A program made the position numbers and the translations under genes. DNA of 64,000 nucleotides from Geodermatophilus bullaregiensis (lineage in GTDB: Bacteria; Actinomycetota; Actinomycetes; Mycobacteriales; Geodermatophilaceae), in assembly GCF_016907675.1 (NCBI RefSeq), contig NZ_JAFBCJ010000001.1, positions 1,674,001 through 1,738,000 on the forward strand, written 5' to 3'. The notes beneath the pieces are model-generated. The model saw only the letters and a program-made list of their open reading frames with translations. It ran no database searches and was not told where the DNA came from. Positions 25,774 through 34,293 of this stretch are shown in pieces. Position 1 is the first letter of the stretch. Each line of letters begins with the position of its first letter.

Positions 25774-26424
25774 CTAGGGGTTGAGGCCCAGCGTCCGCAT
25801 CCGCTCGGTGTGCGCGGCGGTGATCCGGGCGATCAGGCGCCCGATGCCCGCGACGTCCCCGGTGCCGGTGGTGATCAGCCGGGCCAGCTGCTCGCGGTCG
25901 GCGATGACGGCCTGCGACTGGGAGATGGCCTCCCCCACCAGCCGCCGGCCCCACAGCGCCAGGCGGCCGGCCAGCGCCGGCTCGGCGGCGATCGCGGCGC
26001 GCACCTCACGGACGGCGAAGTCGGCGTGGCCGGTGTCGGCGAGCACCTCGAGGATCAGCGACCGGTCCGGCTCGGGGAGGAACCCGGCGATCTCGCGGTG
26101 GAAGTCGGCGGCCAGCCCGTCGCCGACGTAGGCCTTGACCAGGCCCTCGAGCCACGTCCGCGGCCGGGTGCTGGCGTGGAACCCGTCCAGCGCGGGCACG
26201 AACGGCGCCATCGCCCAGGCCGGGTCGGCGCCCAGCTCGCCCAGCCGCCGCACCAGCCGGTCGTGGTGGCCGATCTCGGCGGCGGCCATGCGGGCCAGCG
26301 CGGCGTGGCCGGCCGGGGTCGGCGCCAGGCGGGCGTCCTCGGCCAGCCGGTCGAAGGCCGTCAGCTCGCCGTAGGCCAGCACGCCGAGCAGGTCGACGAC
26401 GGCTCGGGTCTCGACCGTGGTCAC
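25774..26424 (-). CDS. Ferritin-like protein (Rv3210c family)
   Basis: 216 residues, all-helical. The first helix pair has LAYGELTAFDRL and MAAAEIGHHDRLVRRL, and a later pair has FHREIAGFL and TGHADFAVREV. These ExxH-type residues are the di-iron ligands expected in ferritin-like or MiaE-like hydroxylase folds. The GTG start at 26424 has GGAGG six bases upstream. Function is not established; the four-helix metal site suggests oxidation chemistry or iron handling. It is divergent from the RNA helicase gene, as in M. tuberculosis. Confidence 0.75.
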   Translation of the reverse strand: MTTVETRAVVDLLGVLAYGELTAFDRLAEDARLAPTPAGHAALARMAAAEIGHHDRLVRRLGELGADPAWAMAPFVPALDGFHASTRPRTWLEGLVKAYVGDGLAADFHREIAGFLPEPDRSLILEVLADTGHADFAVREVRAAIAAEPALAGRLALWGRRLVGEAISQSQAVIADREQLARLITTGTGDVAGIGRLIARITAAHTERMRTLGLNP

Positions 26425-26776
26425 GGGGCGCCTCCGGGCAGTGGTCGTGGGCGCCTCCGGCGCAGGTCGGTGCCGCGCACGCCCACCCCGGAGGGGGGAG
26501 TCGCGGGGTGTCCCGCGCGCGGCGACCGAGGCTAACCGCTGTCCGCGCTACCATGGGAACAAGCGGGCCGCCAGGCTCGCTGGTATCTGTGCGCTGACGA
26601 ACGCCCCGCGACGCCCCGGAGAGTCATCCCGGGCGAGGGGCCGTCCCCGGGGGTCCACCCGGTCCGCTGGCCGCGTCGGCGCTGGAACGCACTTCCCGCG
26701 ACACCCGACCGCGGAGCGCCCGGGCGACGTCGACGTCGCCCCCGGCCGCTCCCCCAGCCGACCAGAGGCGAGACCA
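26425..26776 (+). promoter_or_regulatory. Long upstream region and leader of the RNA helicase gene
   Basis: About 350 bases without a convincing gene. TACCAT at 26549-26554 is a possible -10 box, which would give a leader of roughly 215 bases before the helicase start. The leader is GC-rich and can fold (for example around 26625-26665). Long 5' leaders are usual for DEAD-box helicase mRNAs that regulate themselves. The open frame running through it lacks homology. Confidence 0.4.
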
Positions 26777-28498
26777 CTGACCTCCACCGAGAGCACCCCC
26801 ACCACCCCCGAGCTCGACCACGCCGAGACCGGCGCGCCGGCCCCCGAGCAGGTCGAGCAGACCGTCGAGCAGCTCGGCGGCGCCCCCGTCGCCGAGGACA
26901 GCCCGCTGTTCAGCGACTTCGACGTGCACCCTGACGTCATCGCGGCGCTCACCGAGGTCGGCATCACCCGCACCTTCGCCATCCAGGAGCTCACCCTCCC
27001 GCTGGCGCTGGCCGGCCACGACCTCATCGGCCAGGCCCGCACCGGCACCGGCAAGACCCTCGGCTTCGGCGTCCCGCTGCTGCAGCGCGTCGTCCCGCCG
27101 GCCGAGGGTGGCGACGGCGTCCCGCAGGCGCTGGTCGTCGTCCCCACCCGTGAGCTGTGCGTGCAGGTCGCCCGCGACCTGGCCACCGCCGGCAGGAAGC
27201 GCGGCACCCGCGTGCAGGCCATCTACGGCGGCCGCGCCTTCGAGCCGCAGGTCTCCGCGCTGCAGGCCGGCGTCGAGGTCGTCGTCGGCACCCCGGGCCG
27301 GCTGCTGGACCTGGCCCAGCAGGGCCACCTGATCCTCGGCAAGGTCAAGGTCCTCGTCCTCGACGAGGCCGACGAGATGCTCGACCTGGGCTTCCTGCCC
27401 GACATCGAGCGGATCCTGGCGATGGTCCCGGAGAAGCGGCAGACGATGCTGTTCTCCGCGACCATGCCCGGCCCGATCGTGACGCTGTCCCGGTCGTTCA
27501 TGACCCAGCCGACGCACATCCGCGCCCACGGCAACGACGAGGGCTCGACCGTCCCGCAGACGACGCAGTTCATCTACCGGGCCCACAACCTGGACAAGCC
27601 CGAGCTGCTGGCCCGCGTGCTGCAGTCGCGCGACCGCGGCCTGGTCATGGTCTTCTGCCGCACCAAGCGCACCGCCCAGAAGGTCGCCGACGAGCTGGTC
27701 GACCGCGGGTTCGCCGCGGCCGCCGTGCACGGCGACCTCGGCCAGGGCGCCCGCGAGCAGGCGCTGCGGGCCTTCCGCAGCGGCAAGGTCGACGTCCTGG
27801 TCGCCACCGACGTCGCCGCCCGCGGCATCGACGTCACCGGCGTCAGCCACGTCGTCAACTACCAGTGCCCCGAGGACGAGAAGACCTACGTGCACCGGAT
27901 CGGCCGCACCGGCCGGGCCGGCAGCACCGGTGTCGCCGTCACGCTGGTCGACTGGGACGACATCCCCCGGTGGCAGCTGATCAACAAGGCGCTCGACCTC
28001 GACTTCGCCGACCCGCCGGAGACCTACTCCACCTCGCCGTGGGTCTACAGCGACCTCGACGTCCCCGAGACCGCCACGGGCCGCCTGCCCCGGGCCCAGC
28101 GCACCCGCGAGGGCCTCGACGCCGAGGTGCTCGAGGACCTCGGCGAGACCGGCAAGCGCACCAGGGGCGCCGGCCGCGGGCCCGCCCGCGAGGAGCCCCG
28201 CGAGGACCGCGAGCGGCCGGCCCGTTCCGGCTCCCGCCCGCGCCGCCGCACCCGGAGCGGCTCCGAGGCCGACGCCTCTCCCGCCGAGGGCGACACCTCC
28301 ACCGCCGGAGGGGACGCGCCCGCCGCCGAGGCCCCGGTGGCCGACGGCGAGGGCTCCTCGTCGCCGCGCCGGCGGCGCCGTCGTCGCGGTGGCGCCAAGC
28401 GCGGTGCCGGCGAGCGCGGTGCCGGCGAGAGCGCCTCGGCCGGCTCCTCGGCTGGGTCCGACAGCGGCTCCGGCGGCGACTCCGAGTCCGCCGCCTAG
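26777..28498 (+). CDS. rhlE: DEAD-box ATP-dependent RNA helicase, RhlE type
   Basis: 573 residues if translation begins at the CTG 26777 (nine bases after AGAGG); no ATG or GTG fits better, and the start is the least certain part. Motifs are complete: the Q motif (TFAIQELTLPLALAG), ARTGTGKT, PTRELC, GTPGR, VLDEADEM, SAT, then ARGIDV and HRIGRTGRAG. The C-terminal 150 residues are rich in Arg, Gly, Ser and acidic residues and are probably disordered RNA-binding tail. It remodels structured RNA in ribosome assembly or decay, often at low temperature. The counterpart is Rv3211. Confidence 0.85.
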   Translation: MTSTESTPTTPELDHAETGAPAPEQVEQTVEQLGGAPVAEDSPLFSDFDVHPDVIAALTEVGITRTFAIQELTLPLALAGHDLIGQARTGTGKTLGFGVPLLQRVVPPAEGGDGVPQALVVVPTRELCVQVARDLATAGRKRGTRVQAIYGGRAFEPQVSALQAGVEVVVGTPGRLLDLAQQGHLILGKVKVLVLDEADEMLDLGFLPDIERILAMVPEKRQTMLFSATMPGPIVTLSRSFMTQPTHIRAHGNDEGSTVPQTTQFIYRAHNLDKPELLARVLQSRDRGLVMVFCRTKRTAQKVADELVDRGFAAAAVHGDLGQGAREQALRAFRSGKVDVLVATDVAARGIDVTGVSHVVNYQCPEDEKTYVHRIGRTGRAGSTGVAVTLVDWDDIPRWQLINKALDLDFADPPETYSTSPWVYSDLDVPETATGRLPRAQRTREGLDAEVLEDLGETGKRTRGAGRGPAREEPREDRERPARSGSRPRRRTRSGSEADASPAEGDTSTAGGDAPAAEAPVADGEGSSSPRRRRRRRGGAKRGAGERGAGESASAGSSAGSDSGSGGDSESAA

Positions 28499-28513
28499 CA
28501 CCGGCGTCCGCCG

Positions 28514-29686
28514 GTGGCGTCGAGCACCCCGTCGCGCTCCCCGTCGCTGCGTCCCCCGCCGCTGCGGGTGTGGGTCTGGACGGCGGCCACGCTCGCGCTG
28601 GTCGTCGTCGCCACGCTGCTGTGGCGGGGGTCGAGCGTCGCGGCCACCGACAGCACGACGGCACCGGAACCGGCCGTCCCCGACGCGGCCCCGGCCGCGC
28701 GGGTGGCGCCGGCCTGGTCGGCCGACGCCGGCGCTCCGCTGCCCCGGCGGGTGGTCGAGAGCGGCCGGGTCCTGGTGCCCGACGAGCACGGGTTCACCGC
28801 GCTCGACGGCGCCACCGGCGAGGAGGCCTGGCACTACCGGCGGGCCGATGCGCGGCTGTGCGACGTCACCGCCGTCAACGGGCTGGTGGTCGCCGTCTTC
28901 CGGACCCGGGACCGCTGCGACGAGGCCCTGGCGCTGACCGCGGCCACCGGCGTGCGGGCCTGGACGCGCAACCTCAGCCTGCGCGGCGACGCCGTCCTGG
29001 CCAGCACCGACCGGGTCGTGCTCGCCAGCAGTGCCACCGGGATCGTCCTGCTGGACCCGGTGGGCAGCAACGTCCGCTGGCGCCACGCCGCCCCGGAGGG
29101 CTGCCGGCTCGTGGGGTCCGACGTCGGCAGCGCCGGCGTGGTCGTGCTCGAGCGCTGCCCCGACTCGGCCGCGGTGCAGCTGCGCCTGTTCGACGGGTTC
29201 TCCGGCGAGGCCCGGTGGACCCGCGACCTCGCCGTCCCCGAGGGCGGCGCGGTGCGGCTGGCCGGCGTCGACCGGCTCGTCGACGTCGTCGCCGGCGACG
29301 CCCTGCTCGTGCACCGCCCGGACGACGGCGCCCTGCTGCAGCAGCTCCCGCTGCCCGCGGCCGCCGGGGAGCCGGAGGACGAGGCGCTGCACCAGGCCGG
29401 GGTGGGCGACCTCGCGCTGGTGTGGGCCCGCGGCACCGTCCGGGCGCTGGACGGCACCACCGGCGCCCCGGTGTGGCAGCTGCCCGCCCTCGGCCTGCCG
29501 TCGGCGACCGACGCGGCGCAGGTGTGGGTGCCGGAGGCCGACGGCTTCGTGCAGCGCGACCTGGCCACCGGCAGCGAGGTGGGCCGCGCCGCCGTCGAGG
29601 GCGGCCTGACCCCGGGCGGGCGGACGTCCGTCGTCGGCCCCGTGCTGGTGTACCGCCTGCCCGACCGGGTGGTCGGCTTCGCCTGA
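28514..29686 (+). CDS. Membrane-anchored PQQ-like beta-propeller protein
   Basis: 390 residues. A single membrane segment (VWTAATLALVVVATLLW, about residues 19-36) is followed by an extracytoplasmic propeller with repeated outer-strand motifs: TALDGATGEEAWHY, LALTAATGVRAWTR, VLLDPVGSNVRWRH, RALDGTTGAPVWQL. These are PQQ-enzyme-type blades without evidence of cofactor binding. Two cysteine pairs could form disulfides. The GTG start follows the helicase stop by fifteen bases, so it is probably cotranscribed. The positional counterpart is Rv3212. Function unknown, possibly a scaffold at the envelope. Confidence 0.75.
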   Translation: MASSTPSRSPSLRPPPLRVWVWTAATLALVVVATLLWRGSSVAATDSTTAPEPAVPDAAPAARVAPAWSADAGAPLPRRVVESGRVLVPDEHGFTALDGATGEEAWHYRRADARLCDVTAVNGLVVAVFRTRDRCDEALALTAATGVRAWTRNLSLRGDAVLASTDRVVLASSATGIVLLDPVGSNVRWRHAAPEGCRLVGSDVGSAGVVVLERCPDSAAVQLRLFDGFSGEARWTRDLAVPEGGAVRLAGVDRLVDVVAGDALLVHRPDDGALLQQLPLPAAAGEPEDEALHQAGVGDLALVWARGTVRALDGTTGAPVWQLPALGLPSATDAAQVWVPEADGFVQRDLATGSEVGRAAVEGGLTPGGRTSVVGPVLVYRLPDRVVGFA

Positions 29687-29745
29687 AGGAGGACCTGCCT
29701 GCCCCCCACCCCTCGCGAGCTCGCGGTGGGCCCCTGCAGGCGGGC
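29687..29745. repeat. Copy 2 of the post-stop hairpin element (after the PQQ gene)
   Basis: AGGAGGACC follows the TGA at once. CCTGCCTGC 29694-29702 pairs with GCAGGCGGG 29736-29744 (one wobble or mismatch), enclosing CCCACC/GGTGGG. The block order matches the copies after moeZ and sahH. It should also act as terminator. Confidence 0.55.
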
Positions 29746-29786
29746 CGCGGCGGCGCGCTCCCCCGTCGCGGGGTTCACTGGGGACC

Positions 29787-30707
29787 ATGGTCCTGCCCGG
29801 GAGCCCCGAGACGCCGGCTCTCTCCCTCGCCGTCGCCCCTGACGACCTGCGCCAGCTCGCCGAGCACGACGCGACGCCGCGCACCCTCCCGGGCCGGGCC
29901 GGGCCGCTGGCGGCCCTCGACACCGGCGGCGACGGGCCGCGCGGCACGGTGCTCATGGTGGCCGGGTACACCGGCAGCAAGGAGGACTTCGCCCCGCTGC
30001 TGGCCCCGCTGGCCGCCTCCGGCCACCGCGTCGTGGCGATCGACCAGCGCGGGCAGTTCGAGTCCCCCGGTCCCGACGACCCGGCCGCCTACACCGTCGC
30101 CGAGCTCGCCGCCGACGTCGTCGCCGTCGCGCAGCTGCTGCGGGCGGGGACCGGGCCCGTGCACCTGCTCGGGCACAGCTTCGGCGGTCTGGTCGCCCGC
30201 GCCGCGGTCCTGACCGACCCGGGCACCTTCCGGTCGCTGACCCTGCTGGGCTCCGGGCCGGCGCGGCTGGTCGGCCCCCGGGTCGAGCTGCTCGACCACC
30301 TCGGCCCGCTGCTGGACGCCGGCGGTGTCCCGCTGGTGCACGCCACGCTCGAGCAGCTGGCCATGACCGACCCCCGCGCCCGGGCGGCCCCCGAGCCGAC
30401 CCGCGCCTTCTACGCCCGCCGCTTCCTCGCCAACAGCGCCGCCGGGCTGCGGGGCATGGCCGCGGCGATGACCACCGAGCCCGACCGGGTCGCCGAGCTG
30501 GCGGCCACCGGGGTCCCGGTGCTGGTGGCCCACGGCGAGGCCGACGACGCCTGGACGCCGGCCGCGCAGGCCGACATGGCCGCCCGGCTCGGCGCCCGCC
30601 ACGAGGTGATCCCGGCCGCGATCCACTCCCCCGCCATCGAGAACCCACGCCGCACGCTCGAGGTGCTCGAGTCGTTCTGGGCGTCGGTGTCCGGGACCGC
30701 CGCGTGA
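29787..30707 (+). CDS. Alpha/beta hydrolase
   Basis: 306 residues. VAGYTGSKEDF replaces the usual HG oxyanion motif, GHSFGGLVAR carries the nucleophile serine, VAHGEADDAWTP supplies the acid and AAIHSPAIENP the histidine. The fold is typical of esterases, lipases or haloperoxidase-like hydrolases. Its stop overlaps the start of the DUF2236 gene (GTGA), which indicates cotranscription with a putative oxygenase. Substrate unknown. Confidence 0.85.
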   Translation: MVLPGSPETPALSLAVAPDDLRQLAEHDATPRTLPGRAGPLAALDTGGDGPRGTVLMVAGYTGSKEDFAPLLAPLAASGHRVVAIDQRGQFESPGPDDPAAYTVAELAADVVAVAQLLRAGTGPVHLLGHSFGGLVARAAVLTDPGTFRSLTLLGSGPARLVGPRVELLDHLGPLLDAGGVPLVHATLEQLAMTDPRARAAPEPTRAFYARRFLANSAAGLRGMAAAMTTEPDRVAELAATGVPVLVAHGEADDAWTPAAQADMAARLGARHEVIPAAIHSPAIENPRRTLEVLESFWASVSGTAA

Positions 30708-31570
30708 GCGGGGTGCGCCCCTCGGCCCGCGACTGGACCGACGAGGAGGACCGGCTCGGCTTCTTCGGCCCCGACAGCGTCACCTGGCGGGTGCACGCCG
30801 ACCCCGTCTACAGCGTCGGCGGGCTGCGCGCGCTGCTGCTGCAGGCCCTGCACCCGGTCGCCATGGACGGCGTGGCGCGCAACTCGGTGTTCCGGGAGTC
30901 GCCGTGGCAGCGGCTGACCCGCACCGCCGAGTACGTCGACACGCTCACCTTCGGCACCCGCCGCGAGGCGGTGCGCGCCGTCCGGCGGGTGCGCGGCCTG
31001 CACCGGCGGCTGGGCGGCACCGAGGAGACCACCGGCCGCAGCTACCGGGTCGACGACCCCGACCTGCTGCTGTGGGTGCACTGCTGCGAGGTCGACTCGC
31101 TGCTCGACGTCGCCCGCCGCGCCGGCGTGGTCACCGACGAGGAGGCCGACCGCTACGTCGCCGAGCAGGTCGTCGCCGCGGAGCTGATCGGCATCGACGC
31201 CGCCGTGGTGCCCGACTCGATGGCCACGCTGGCCGCCTACTTCGACCGGGTCCGCCCGGAGCTGGCGGTGACCCCGGCGGCGCGCGACGCGTGGCGCTTC
31301 GTCGTCGTCCCGCCGATGCCGCGGTGGGTGCAGCTGCTGACCCCGGCGCGCCCGGCGTGGGGGACGCTGGCCTCGCTGGCGGTGGCGACCCTGCCGTCGT
31401 GGGCGCGGCGGCTGGGCTCCCTGCCGGGGCTGGCGGTCACCGACACCGCGGCGACCGCGGCGCTGTGGGCGTTCCGCACCGGGGTGCTGGCGCTGCCGAC
31501 GTGGGCGCGGCTGTCGCCGGTCGTGCGTGCCGGCCTCGACCGGACCGCGGCCGACGCCGCGAGCGCCTAG
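30704..31570 (+). CDS. DUF2236 oxygenase (MpaB/Lcp-like)
   Basis: 288 residues. The N-terminal SVTWRVHADPVYSVGGLRALLLQALHPVAMDGV is the DUF2236 signature, and the VHCCEVDS helix carries a histidine followed by two cysteines. Family members include latex-clearing protein and mycophenolic-acid MpaB', which bind heme b through conserved histidines and cleave or oxidise alkenes. No heme axial residue can be proven here. It is coupled to the hydrolase upstream. It converges on the nuclease gene with both stops sharing the four bases CTAG (31567-31570). Confidence 0.8.
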   Translation: MSGVRPSARDWTDEEDRLGFFGPDSVTWRVHADPVYSVGGLRALLLQALHPVAMDGVARNSVFRESPWQRLTRTAEYVDTLTFGTRREAVRAVRRVRGLHRRLGGTEETTGRSYRVDDPDLLLWVHCCEVDSLLDVARRAGVVTDEEADRYVAEQVVAAELIGIDAAVVPDSMATLAAYFDRVRPELAVTPAARDAWRFVVVPPMPRWVQLLTPARPAWGTLASLAVATLPSWARRLGSLPGLAVTDTAATAALWAFRTGVLALPTWARLSPVVRAGLDRTAADAASA

Positions 31571-32421
31571 GTCGCCGCCTCGTCGTCGGCGGCCAGGAAG
31601 CTCCAGGGCTCGCGGGCCGGCGTCGCCGCCTGACCGGCCGGGCAGCTGGGCCGGAAGTCGCACCAGCCGCACTGCCGTCCCGGTACGGCGGGGAACGCCT
31701 CGTCGGGCGGCACGCCCTCCTCGAGCGCCGTGGTGGCCACGGCGATGTCGGCCGCGACGTCCTCCGCCCGCCGGACGTGGTTGGCCAGCGAGCGCTCGGT
31801 GTGCTCGAAGGCGGCCACCGTGCCGCTGGGCAGGTGGTGCAGCTCCACCCGGCGGCACGGCCGGCGCAGCGTGCGCTGGACGCCGAGGACGTACACCGCC
31901 AGCGCCGGCGACCCGCGCGCCTCGTCGTCGGTGCTGGGCACCCGGCCGGTCTTGTAGTCGACGACGACGAGCTCGTCGCCGCGCTGGTCGATGCGGTCGA
32001 CCCGCCCCGACAGCGCCAGCCGCTGCGTGGTGGCCGCGACCTGGCGCTCGGTGCCGACCGGCACGTCGTCGGGGTCGAGCCCGGCCACGTAGTCGGTGAG
32101 CCAGCCGGCGGCGCGCGCCCGCCACCGCTCGGCCTGCTCGCCGTCGCGGAAGCCGGTGGCCGACCAGACGCCGTACAGCAGCTGCCGGGCGGCGACGGCG
32201 GTGCGGCGGTCCCGGGGCAGCTCCCACCACGACCGCAGCGCCGCGTGCACCGCCGAGCCGACGGTGTTGTGCGCCCACGGCGGGCCCTTGGGCGGGGTCG
32301 GGCGGTCGACGTAGGCGTAGCGGTAGCGGCGCGGGCAGTCGGCGAAGGTGGCCAGCTTGCTCGGCGTCGCGGGGAACAGCCGCTGGGGCATGCCCGGCAT
32401 CTCCAGCTGCGCGCCTCCCAT
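31567..32421 (-). CDS. RecB-family PD-(D/E)XK nuclease with iron-sulphur clasp
   Basis: 284 residues starting at ATG 32421. The N-terminal FADCPRRYRYAY cysteine plus the C-terminal CGWCDFRPSC give the four-cysteine 4Fe-4S signature of Cas4/AddB-like nucleases. The active site reads SGRVDRIDQRGDELVVVDYKTG (Asp, Asp-x-Lys). No helicase domain is attached. Stand-alone enzymes of this type trim DNA ends in repair. The start is supported by TAGCGT seven bases upstream. There is no CRISPR array nearby. Confidence 0.85.
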   Translation of the reverse strand: MGGAQLEMPGMPQRLFPATPSKLATFADCPRRYRYAYVDRPTPPKGPPWAHNTVGSAVHAALRSWWELPRDRRTAVAARQLLYGVWSATGFRDGEQAERWRARAAGWLTDYVAGLDPDDVPVGTERQVAATTQRLALSGRVDRIDQRGDELVVVDYKTGRVPSTDDEARGSPALAVYVLGVQRTLRRPCRRVELHHLPSGTVAAFEHTERSLANHVRRAEDVAADIAVATTALEEGVPPDEAFPAVPGRQCGWCDFRPSCPAGQAATPAREPWSFLAADDEAAT

Positions 32422-32428
32422 GCCGGCC

Positions 32429-32434
32429 ACGCTA
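32429..32434 (-). promoter_or_regulatory. Candidate -10 box of the nuclease gene
   Basis: TAGCGT on the minus strand, seven bases before the ATG at 32421. It rules out the slightly longer GTG start at 32430. Confidence 0.45.
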
Positions 32435-32456
32435 ACCGGCGGTACCGACCCGGGGG

Positions 32457-33314
32457 TCAGTCGGTGAGCGGCGCGCTGCCGGCGCCGGCGGCCAGCAGCG
32501 CCTCGTACTGCGCCGGGTCGGTGGTGCAGGCGCCGATCGGCGTCGTCTTGTTGACGCCGTGGTAGTCGCTGGAGCCGGTGGTGAGCAGCCCGAGCTCACC
32601 GGCCAGGCCGCGCAGGTGGTCGCGCTCGGCGGGGCTGTGGTCGGGGTGGTCGACCTCGAGGCCGAGCAGCCCGGCGGCGGCCATCGCGGCGACCGCGTCG
32701 TCGTCGACCACCCGGCCGCGCCGCGTGGCCAGGCCGTGCGCGAACACCGGCACGCCGCCGGCGGCGCGGACCAGCGCGATCCCGTCGAGGACGTCGGTGT
32801 CGGCCTTGACGACGTGGTACGGGCCGCGGTGGTGCAACAGCTCGGCGAAGGCCTCGTCGACCGACCCGACGACGCCGGCCTCGACCAGCGCGCGGGCCAC
32901 GTGCGGCCGGCCGACCACCCCGCCGCCGCTGGCCGCGACGACCCGCTCCCACACCACCGGGTAGCCCGCGGCGGCGAGCGCGGTCACGATCCGCTCACCG
33001 CGGCTGAGCCGCTCGGCGCGCAGCCGGGCCAGCTCGGCGGCCAGGCCGGGGTGCGCCGGGTCGAACAGGTAGGCCAGCAGGTGCACGCTGACCGGCGGCC
33101 GGCCGGCCGGGAACCAGCGGCAGGACAGCTCCATGCCCGGGACGACGGTCAGCCCGGGAGGACGGGCGCTCTCCGCCGCCGCCCACCCGGCGGTGGTGTC
33201 GTGGTCGGTCAGCGCGACGACGTCGAGGCCGGCGGCGCGGGCGGTGGCCAGCAGCGCCGCGGGGTCGTCGGTGCCGTCGGACACCGACGAGTGGGTGTGC
33301 AGGTCGATGCGCAT
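32457..33314 (-). CDS. PHP-domain phosphoesterase (RNase AM / nucleotide phosphatase type)
   Basis: 285 residues. The four PHP motifs are visible: DLHTHSSVSDGT, ALTDHDTTAGW, VPGMELSC and, at the end, GSSDYHG with a trinuclear-metal histidine. The single-domain layout matches bacterial 3',5'-nucleoside bisphosphate phosphatases and RNase AM (YciV family), which process 5' ends of RNA. The ATG at 33314 is in frame with a longer shadow ORF. It lies 35 bases after the PH-domain gene on the same strand. Confidence 0.85.
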   Translation of the reverse strand: MRIDLHTHSSVSDGTDDPAALLATARAAGLDVVALTDHDTTAGWAAAESARPPGLTVVPGMELSCRWFPAGRPPVSVHLLAYLFDPAHPGLAAELARLRAERLSRGERIVTALAAAGYPVVWERVVAASGGGVVGRPHVARALVEAGVVGSVDEAFAELLHHRGPYHVVKADTDVLDGIALVRAAGGVPVFAHGLATRRGRVVDDDAVAAMAAAGLLGLEVDHPDHSPAERDHLRGLAGELGLLTTGSSDYHGVNKTTPIGACTTDPAQYEALLAAGAGSAPLTD

Positions 33315-33349
33315 CGGCGTCCAGCGTCCCCCACGTGCGGTCGGGGCGC

Positions 33350-34003
33350 TCAGACCCGCCCGCGACCGTCCTCGCGGAGGGGACCGGCGCCGTGGATGGG
33401 CTGGGTGTCGTGCCGGCCGCTCCCGCGGTCTGCCGGCGGCTCGGCGTTGCCCTCGTCGTCGCCGGACGCCGCGCCGCCCCGGTCGCTGCCGAACAGCAGC
33501 GCGCTGACCTGGTGGTAGAGCCGGTCGGCCCGCGGCAGGTAGGTGATCTGCGACAGCGCCTGCTGCTGGCCGGCCGACTCGAACCGGAAGGTGCCGTAGC
33601 CGAGCAGCTGGCCGAGCAGCGTCTCCTTCCAGGTCAGGTCGGTGATGCGGCGCAGGGGCAGCAGCGTGACCGTGCGGGCGATGATCCCCGAGGTCAGCAG
33701 CACCCGGCGGCGGGTGACGATGAAGTGCCGCATCCACCACTCACCGGCCCGCAGGGCGAAGGACCCGAGCGCCCAGAGGACGACGAGGGCGCCGACGGCG
33801 GAGCCGACCCGGTTCTCCGGGTCGAGGGTGAGCACCCACACGCCGACGGCCAGGACGGGCAGGCGCTTGGCGGCCGGCTCCAGCAGCACCGCCCAGTGCC
33901 GGCGGGTGGCCACGACAGCCTCCTCGCCGGGGAGGAGGTACTTGGCGGCGTCCTTGGCCCACCGCGGCGGGCGGCCGTCCCCCGAGCGCGCCGGGCCGGT
34001 CAC
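33350..34003 (-). CDS. Bacterial PH-domain (DUF304) membrane protein
   Basis: 217 residues from GTG 34003. A charged N-terminus (AAKYLLPGEEAV) leads into two adjacent hydrophobic segments (RLPVLAVGVWVLTL and AVGALVVLWALGSF). The bPH2 domain follows: RHFIVTRRRVLLTSGIIARTVTLLPLRRITDL, then LLGYGTFRFESAGQ. The C-terminal 45 residues are polar and probably disordered. Such proteins sit in the membrane with the PH fold in the cytoplasm; function is unknown. The start is seven bases after the stop of a 51-residue membrane protein gene. Confidence 0.8.
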   Translation of the reverse strand: MTGPARSGDGRPPRWAKDAAKYLLPGEEAVVATRRHWAVLLEPAAKRLPVLAVGVWVLTLDPENRVGSAVGALVVLWALGSFALRAGEWWMRHFIVTRRRVLLTSGIIARTVTLLPLRRITDLTWKETLLGQLLGYGTFRFESAGQQQALSQITYLPRADRLYHQVSALLFGSDRGGAASGDDEGNAEPPADRGSGRHDTQPIHGAGPLREDGRGRV

Positions 34004-34010
34004 GGCCCGC

Positions 34011-34166
34011 CTAGACGAGGGAGCCGACGAACGCGGCCAGCGAGGAGGCGGCGTCACCGAGCGCGGTGCCGGCGCTGCGGACCATCTCGGCCGAGGACTC
34101 CGGCTGCTGGACGACGTAGAAGACGACGAAGGCGACGGCCAACCAGACGAGCACCTTCTTCAGCAC
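34011..34166 (-). CDS. 51-residue single-pass membrane protein
   Basis: The minus strand from GTG 34166 encodes VLKKVLVWLAVAFVVFYV, then VQQPESSAEMVRSAGTALGD, then AASSLAAFVGSLV, ending at TAG 34011-34013. GGAGG lies five bases upstream of the start, a near-ideal ribosome site; a GTG six bases earlier is too close to it. Residues 5-18 form one membrane helix behind two lysines, and the rest is an amphipathic helix. It precedes the PH-domain membrane protein by seven bases, so the two may act together. Confidence 0.7.
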   Translation of the reverse strand: MLKKVLVWLAVAFVVFYVVQQPESSAEMVRSAGTALGDAASSLAAFVGSLV

Positions 34167-34293
34167 AGCCACCTCCGGGGATCACTCGGACCCGCGGACG
34201 CGGTGCCCGCACGGCTCGGCCCGGAGGCCGACCCCATGCGTAACACAGGCCCCACGGGCCCCCTCGCGGACACGCCGACGGGACCGGAGACGT

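Noticed and set aside
27157..30213. A 1018-codon plus-strand frame across the helicase and PQQ genes
   Set aside because: Arg/Pro-rich sequence with no motif; it is a GC-bias shadow of genes in a different frame.
31567..32421. Cas4 nuclease of a CRISPR system
   Set aside because: The Cys and nuclease motifs would fit, but there is no repeat array and no other cas gene in the window.
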